A stretch of DNA of 64,000 nucleotides from Bilabrum cf. latius (taxonomy: Eukaryota > Bigyra: Bicosoecida > Bigyra > Bicosoecida). Under the pieces are notes generated by a model that saw only the letters and a program-made list of their open reading frames with translations, made no database searches and was not told where the DNA came from. The position numbers and the translations under genes are program-made. The stretch spans positions 930,001 through 994,000 of the forward strand of contig OZ237736.1 in NCBI GenBank assembly GCA_965178125.1, given 5' to 3'. Positions 59,401-64,000 of this stretch are shown in pieces. Numbering within the stretch: position 1 is the first letter of the stretch; the number at the start of each line of letters is the position of its first letter.

Positions 59401-61924
59401 CCAGAGTGCTCGGTAAACTCTGCAGGCGGTTGTTGGTTGCGTCCAGCTCAGCAAGCACGGAACATTTGCCGATCGAGTCTGGCAGCTCTTCGATGCAATT
59501 ATCACTGATTCTGAGCGCTCTCAATGATGTCAAGTCTCCCAGGCTGTTGGGTAGCTGCGAGAGCCGGTTGTTTGACACGTTGAGCAGCACGAGCTACTGC
59601 AGCTGCCCCAAGTCTTTCGGGAGCTGTTCCAGCTGGTTGCCGCTGAGGTTGAGCACCTTGAGTGATCTGCAGTAGAAGAGATCCACAGGAAGGTCACCGC
59701 TGAGCAAATTGCTGCTCGCGTCCAGTTTCACCAGCGAGTCCAGCTTGTCAAAGAGCGTGTCCTGCGGTAGCCTGCGGATGCTGTTCGTGGAGACGTCCAT
59801 GACCTGCACGAACTGCAAAGCGTCAGAGGCTTCCTTCATGGTCCACAGGGCACTCGGCAGGCCGGCAAGGCCACGGTTCGACAGATTGATGCGGTCAAGA
59901 CCTCGGCGAATTGCGTCTTCCTTCGTCTTGCGTTCCTGGTCCTATTGATGCTGAAGACGTGCCATGGCGGCGTCGTGCTTCGCTTGGCGGGCCTCCCGTT
60001 GCAGCCTCTCTCGCAGCTCTTGCTCTTGCTGCCTAGCCGTTTGTATGCGTTTCATGTCTGCCTCCGCCTAGGTTCGATGTTCTCTCACGAGCACTGCCTG
60101 CTTCCTTCTCTCTGCCTTCACCTCTTTGGCCCGCTGCGCGTGCGACTTCCTGGAGCTGACCACGCCCCGGATCCTGAATTTGGTCCTCTCCACCTGTGCG
60201 CGCTCGACCGCTTCGGAGAGCTCCGCATCAAAAATTTCCTCCTAAGTTTGCATTTTGTGTACCAACAGTTTTCTTTTCGATGCCGCTTCCATCGGTATCT
60301 CTCGAGACAGCACACCCATGCGCCGGAGTTCAGCCGAAGCATCTACGACCCTGGCGTACATCCGGCGGAACTAGGGGTACGAAAGGGATAAGCTCCCAAG
60401 TGGATCTTCCACCGCGAAGGCATGTTCTATGGCAGATTGCTTCGCCTGCACCCCAAGTGCTCGTGTTGCCTCCAAAGCGCCGACCAGATCCACTACGCCG
60501 GGGTCCTTCCGCTGGCTGGGAATGCTCGGCACGTGGCCCTTCGCAGCTGGACCGGCCGGCTGCGGAGGTTTTGCAAACATGAAAAAGGCGTCCTTCACCA
60601 TTGCTTTTGTTCTTGGCTGCAGGAGTGAGACGATGTACAGAATGTACTGCAGCTCTTCGAGCTCGATCCTGCCTCCCGCGTCGAGGTCACCCTCCACAAA
60701 CCAGGACCAGGCCTGGGCGTCATTGAAGCGGATCTCGACACCCTCCAAGGCGGTCTTGAACTCTTCAAAGACAAGGCTATCGCGTTTAGGGTGCTTCCCT
60801 AGCGCAGCCATGACGTCCGCGGCGACCTGCTTGAGGTCAGCGAAGGACTTGCCGCGGATCGAGTCCGGCTGCTGATCGCCAAAGGCTGCAGCCATCGAAG
60901 TGGCATCCCCGCCGCTCGCAGGTCCCCCCTCGCTGCCACGTAACTGCTTGCTGGCAGCTGCTATTCTTGCTGCGGAGTGCTTGTCCGACCCGATGTCCGG
61001 CAGCGCCTCGTTGCTGAGAGCTGCAAACCCGAACACGACCGCTGGGGCGGGCGCGCCAGACATGGACACGTAGTTTGGCCTGGCAATCACAAGAGAGTTA
61101 AACTTCGAGATCTGTAAAAATGGCTGAAACGACTTGCCAGCGCCGGATTTCTCGCCTCGTGTCTTCGCTGCGATGCCTGCGCTCCCAGCGGGTGCACGTG
61201 CTGTCTGTGCAGCCTGAGGCGCAGCATTTGGGTCCTCTCGCACGACTGCAAAACCATCACTTGGGAACTTTGCCGTGTCCAGTGGCAACATCAACTCATC
61301 TGGCATCACTGGAGGCAAGCTTCCGAATTCTTGCTGCTCGCAAACCAGCTAGGCGCAATCTCTCAGCTCCCCGTCCACATCGGAGGCCGAGAGGGCCGGG
61401 CTGAGGTACGCAAACACCGTGTCGTTCGCCGGATTGTTGAACACCTTGACGTTCTCCAACCGAATCCATACACTTCCATCTACTTGGGCGATCGATATGC
61501 TGCCCTGGCCATCGGGTGCATTGGGAAATCCTCGAAGCAGCCCTCGCATTACCATGCGTTTGCGGGCAACCGCAAACTCTCCATCCCGCAATCCGGTTGC
61601 CGTGCCATCTTTTCGAAAGGCAGCCTTGCTTTTTTTCCCTTTACCTGCAACTTTCTCAAGCGCATACAGGCCCATGAGTCTACGCTTCAGCGTGACCTTT
61701 CTGCTCTTGCTCGCCTCCCGCGGGTTTTCCTGCGACTCGCCGGAAGCGGCCGACGCCGGTCGTCTCTCGTCCGAATCAGGCGGTGCGCGAATGAACTGGT
61801 CGATATCATCCTGGAGGGCCTCGCCGATGCGAAACGCAATTGATTTTTCCTGCTCGGAATGGCCTGCTGCTCGAAGCAATTCAACGGGATGGATAGACAC
61901 TTTACTAGCCAGCTAGTCTGACAT
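56434..61924 (-). CDS. Leucine-rich-repeat, EF-hand and coiled-coil protein
   Basis: Exons 61924-58568 and 58473-56434; intron 94 nt (GTAAGG...CGCAG, phase 0) inside the repeats, joining NLYNNQIK to SIPVTFALLANRL; 1,798 residues ending TGA. Start MSDQLASKVSIHP. Order: N-terminal globular region; EF-hand (VEGDLDAGGRIELEELQYIL, about residue 410); long basic coiled coil (RIQTARQQEQELRERLQREA); about 16 leucine-rich repeats from about residue 680 (LNVSNNRLSQLPNSLGDLTSL, LDLSCNCIKYIP); coiled coil; a second EF-hand-like segment near 57100-57250 (GDHMDGKLNVRQFVDAV); a C-terminal Glu/Arg-rich coiled coil and acidic tail. TAG 58850-58852 gives the usual NQI of the repeat (DLSYN[Q]IDKVP). Likely a ciliary or cytoskeletal scaffold by analogy with axonemal LRR/EF-hand proteins; no ortholog named. 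Confidence 0.85.
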
Positions 61925-62487
61925 TGTACACAGACAGCAATCGATCGAATTATTTCTGTTTATTGTTTCATGCCCTTTTGTGGGGTGGTTTGCCCCGTTT
62001 ATCGTGCCGATAGTAATGAAAGGATCTGATGCGAGCGCGGCTGTGGCGACTGCAGCCCACGGTGGCGAGGAGCTGACTGCAGCTACACGACGGCGCACAA
62101 TGAAATGCAGCAGCTGCCGGCCGAAGAGGAAGCTACAAATACATACGAGGATGCCGGCATACGCAGCACGATTGAATGCCAGTGGCACTGGGCGAAACGG
62201 CATGGCTTCATTGTGCATGCCCGCTTGTCTGCCGGTGCGCTCCACACAGCTAGGGTGTGCCCGCCATAAAAACACATGCAGGAGCATGTTTGCATTTGGC
62301 CGCTGGGCATATGAAATGGTGGGTGTAATAGATCACTCGATGCTGCGTATTGCGCTTCTCATCTCTGGTCTTCAGTAGCAGGCACGCATCACTAGGGCGC
62401 CTCCCCCTTGTGCAGACTAAGCACAAATCCCGCCATCGCTGACACTAAATAACAGAGAGCGCTACCGCCTGCAATCCTGCAGGCTGC
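61925..62487. other. Intergenic stretch, coding status unclear
   Basis: 563 bases between the LRR gene and the eS28 gene. Open frames exist on both strands (plus 61980-62378; minus 62287-61913), each about 125-130 codons, but neither has recognisable motifs and they overlap each other, so at most one can be real. The LRR gene promoter should be here. Confidence 0.35.
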
Positions 62488-62838
62488 TCATCTGAGACGG
62501 CGTGCCTCACGCTCCCACTCAAGAAGCACCAACACGTCGCCCTTCTTCACGGGTCCCTTCACGTTACGGATGATCTTACGGGCGGTGTCATCGATGAACT
62601 CCACCTTCACCTGGGTAACGTTACCGGTGCTGCCGGTCCGGCCCAAAACCCTGCGAAGGCGAAGAGAGTAAAAGGCAGCGGATGCAACTACCGATAAATC
62701 GAGTGAAGGCGCCAACCATGCGGTAATGCAAGCCCTCAAAGACAACAAACACAACAAATAGCCTCACTCAGTCACGCGAGCAAGCTTGGTCTCGACGTCC
62801 TGCGATATTTGAGAGGCAAAACAGCGAAAGCGATTCAT
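62488..62838 (-). CDS. RPS28: 40S ribosomal protein eS28
   Basis: Exons 62838-62768 and 62650-62488; intron 117 nt (GTGAGG...CGCAG) splitting a Glu codon; 77 residues, TGA at 62488-62490. Spliced protein reads [63 protein letters not shown], almost the standard eS28 sequence (LARVTKVLGRTGSQG... [25 protein letters not shown]). The N-terminus ([13 protein letters not shown]) is about ten residues longer than usual, so the true start could be on an unseen upstream exon, with the CGCAG at about 62801 as its acceptor. No in-frame TAG, as expected for a short protein. Role: small-subunit head and mRNA exit region. Confidence 0.95.
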
Positions 62839-63104
62839 AGGTACGATATTATGAGGCAATTCTCTGCCATACTAGCTCCCACAGGAACCATTGACTTTGA
62901 ATTTGGGATATTACATCGACGATGACAATCATGGGCCAAGGATTATTGCCCAGAACTAACCATGACGGCTAACAACCCCTGATATGTTGCTGCTGTGGCT
63001 CCGTGGTAGGATGGATCGGATCATTTCTGTGGGTGCCGCGCGAAACTGGTTCCGCTGCAAGGCAACGGATCGATCCCGACCAAAGATCATTAAAAGTTCC
63101 CCAG

Positions 63105-64000
63105 ATGGACGACATTCTCGTTGACGGAGAAAAACCACAATATACAGCGAAGGGTGCAAACACACTGCGCGGTGGAAAGCGCCAGTATGGATGCAGAATA
63201 TTGCAAGGAAACTTCGAGGAGCAACGGTATGAGCCTGGAATCTATGAAGGCAGGGAGTATGGGTCATTTGTCACCGAAGAAAGCGCTCGGTAGGCAGCAG
63301 GTAAGAACATTGACCAGTACTACTGAATTGATCGCCATGATTTCCCCGGCATGGACTCATGCTTGGAGTCATTTGATTCATTTGCGCAGTTGCTGGAAAG
63401 AAGCCCCGCGTGTTCGGACAGAGAGTCATGGAGCGCTTGGAGGAGGACGAAAGGGGGTCGAGGTACGACTACAGAAATACTATTCTTCCAGACAAGGCCG
63501 CAGACCCCACGAAGTGGACAAGCACCATCAAAGCCTCATACCGGCCGACAGGTCAGCCCGCGGATGAAACCGTCAGGGCAACCTCAGGAACCTTTCAAAT
63601 GCCATTGCATCCTCTCAAAGATGACAAAGAATAGAGAGAAAAGTACAGGCTGCGCTGGATCACCGGGTAGCTCCCATCTGCGACGAAGGGGCGGTTCCAG
63701 TCATCAATGGCCGAGGCGCAGGCCGGGGCCGTCGCGCCGCGTTTCAGGCCCCCACCGACACGAAAGCTCGTGGCAGTGCCAAAGTCAATGGAGATTTTGC
63801 GAGAGCGAGCCATCACCCGCCATGGGGCGTGGGCTCCGGTGCTGCTGCGCCGAGCCTTCGAGGTCGCCGAAGTGTCCGACGGGAGGGCCGGCCTGAGCAA
63901 GGAGGAGCTCGTCACACTGCTGCAGGACGCGGGGCTGTCCATGTCGGTTGACGAGGCGGACGAAGTATTCCTCTTCCTGGACTCTGACGGCTCCGGCTCG
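63105..64000 (+). CDS. EF-hand protein, probably ciliary (5' part; runs off the window)
   Basis: Exons 63105-63300 and 63390 to beyond 64000; intron 89 nt (GTAAGA...CGCAG, phase 1). Start MDDILVDGEKPQYTAKGANT, with LRGGKRQYGCRILQGNFEEQ, then KKPRVFGQRVMERLEEDERG, SRYDYRNTILPDKAADPTKW, and toward the window end ILRERAITRHGAWAPVLLRR, LSKEELVTLLQDAGLSMSVD and an EF-hand loop DSDGSGS at the last bases. TAGs 63291-63293, 63632-63634 and 63668-63670 are read as Gln. The LPDK..DPTKW type motif followed by LRERAxxR and EF-hands recalls ciliary microtubule-associated EF-hand proteins (EFHB/CFAP21 type), but I am not certain of the ortholog. Confidence 0.72.

Noticed and set aside
1-64000. TAG-interrupted genes as pseudogenes or sequencing errors
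   Set aside because: Interruptions are exclusively TAG; TAA, TGA and frameshifts do not occur within the conserved reading frames, and essential genes such as SPB1 and RPAP3 show the same pattern.
1-64000. TAG decoding as leucine, glutamate, tyrosine or pyrrolysine
   Set aside because: At alignable conserved columns (SxQGL, RFQ, GCGQRG, LRR NQI) the expected residue is Gln, and most other TAGs sit in polar, solvent-type positions. No pyrrolysine machinery is expected in a eukaryote and the codon is far too frequent.
1-64000. Reassignment of UAA or UGA as well
   Set aside because: Every conserved protein ends, at its expected C-terminus, at TGA or TAA (for example eS28 at TGA right after [11 protein letters not shown]1 at TGA after its basic tail), and none needs these codons read through.
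1-64000. CRISPR array, prophage, operon or other bacterial feature
   Set aside because: Spliceosomal introns, eukaryote-specific proteins and absence of ribosome-binding-site spacing or polycistronic overlap exclude a bacterial origin.

Overview
This is a nuclear chromosome segment from a single-celled eukaryote. It carries about 21 well-supported protein genes, most with clear eukaryote-specific homologs (XPC, RAD52, RPAP3, UBE2O, SPB1, eS28, polycystin-2, a Kv channel). Genes lie on both strands, often 50-200 bases apart. Introns are short (82-117 nt) and many genes have none. Polycystin-2, several EF-hand proteins and an LRR/EF-hand protein suggest a flagellated protist, but I cannot place it in a phylum.

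The central observation is the genetic code. Under the standard code almost every gene is broken into pieces by in-frame TAG. If TAG is read as an amino acid, the pieces join in a single frame into full-length proteins. TAG falls on glutamine, or on a polar position, at conserved sites: the SxQGL motif of UBE2O, RFQ in SPB1, VGCGQRG in the Gfo/Idh protein and NQI in the leucine-rich repeats. All 20 genes whose end is visible stop at TGA (16) or TAA (4), never at TAG. All coordinates and lengths below assume UAG = Gln, with UAA and UGA as stops.

Layout. 1-15 kb holds genome-maintenance and protein-quality genes: XPC/Rad4 (+), OGFOD2-like dioxygenase (-), UBE2O (-), RAD52 (+, three exons), RPAP3 (+) and a Nudix hydrolase (+). 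15-23 kb is one uninterrupted 8-kb reading frame for a giant RING-H2 protein (-). 23.7-29.7 kb holds a secreted trefoil plus DUF5054/GH38-like protein (-) and a membrane-anchored helical-repeat protein (+). 29.8-36.2 kb is a duplicated, less conserved zone: two (-) genes, A and B, share a nearly identical 590-bp 3' module; an orphan (+) gene, octanucleotide repeats and a second duplicated block lie between them. 36.6-46.5 kb holds a six-exon Gfo/Idh/MocA oxidoreductase (-), an EF-hand/coiled-coil protein (+) and the SPB1 rRNA methyltransferase (-). 46.7-56.3 kb holds a run of (+) genes for an EF-hand Kv-type K+ channel, an aspartyl/asparaginyl beta-hydroxylase and a polycystin-2-like channel. 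56.4-64 kb holds a 1,798-residue LRR/EF-hand protein (-), ribosomal protein eS28 (-) and the 5' part of an EF-hand protein (+) that runs off the window.

Functionally the segment mixes housekeeping genes with Ca2+/ion signalling genes. Nothing suggests an operon, virus or bacterial insertion. Low-complexity Ala/Ser/Gly/Glu inserts interrupt many conserved domains.
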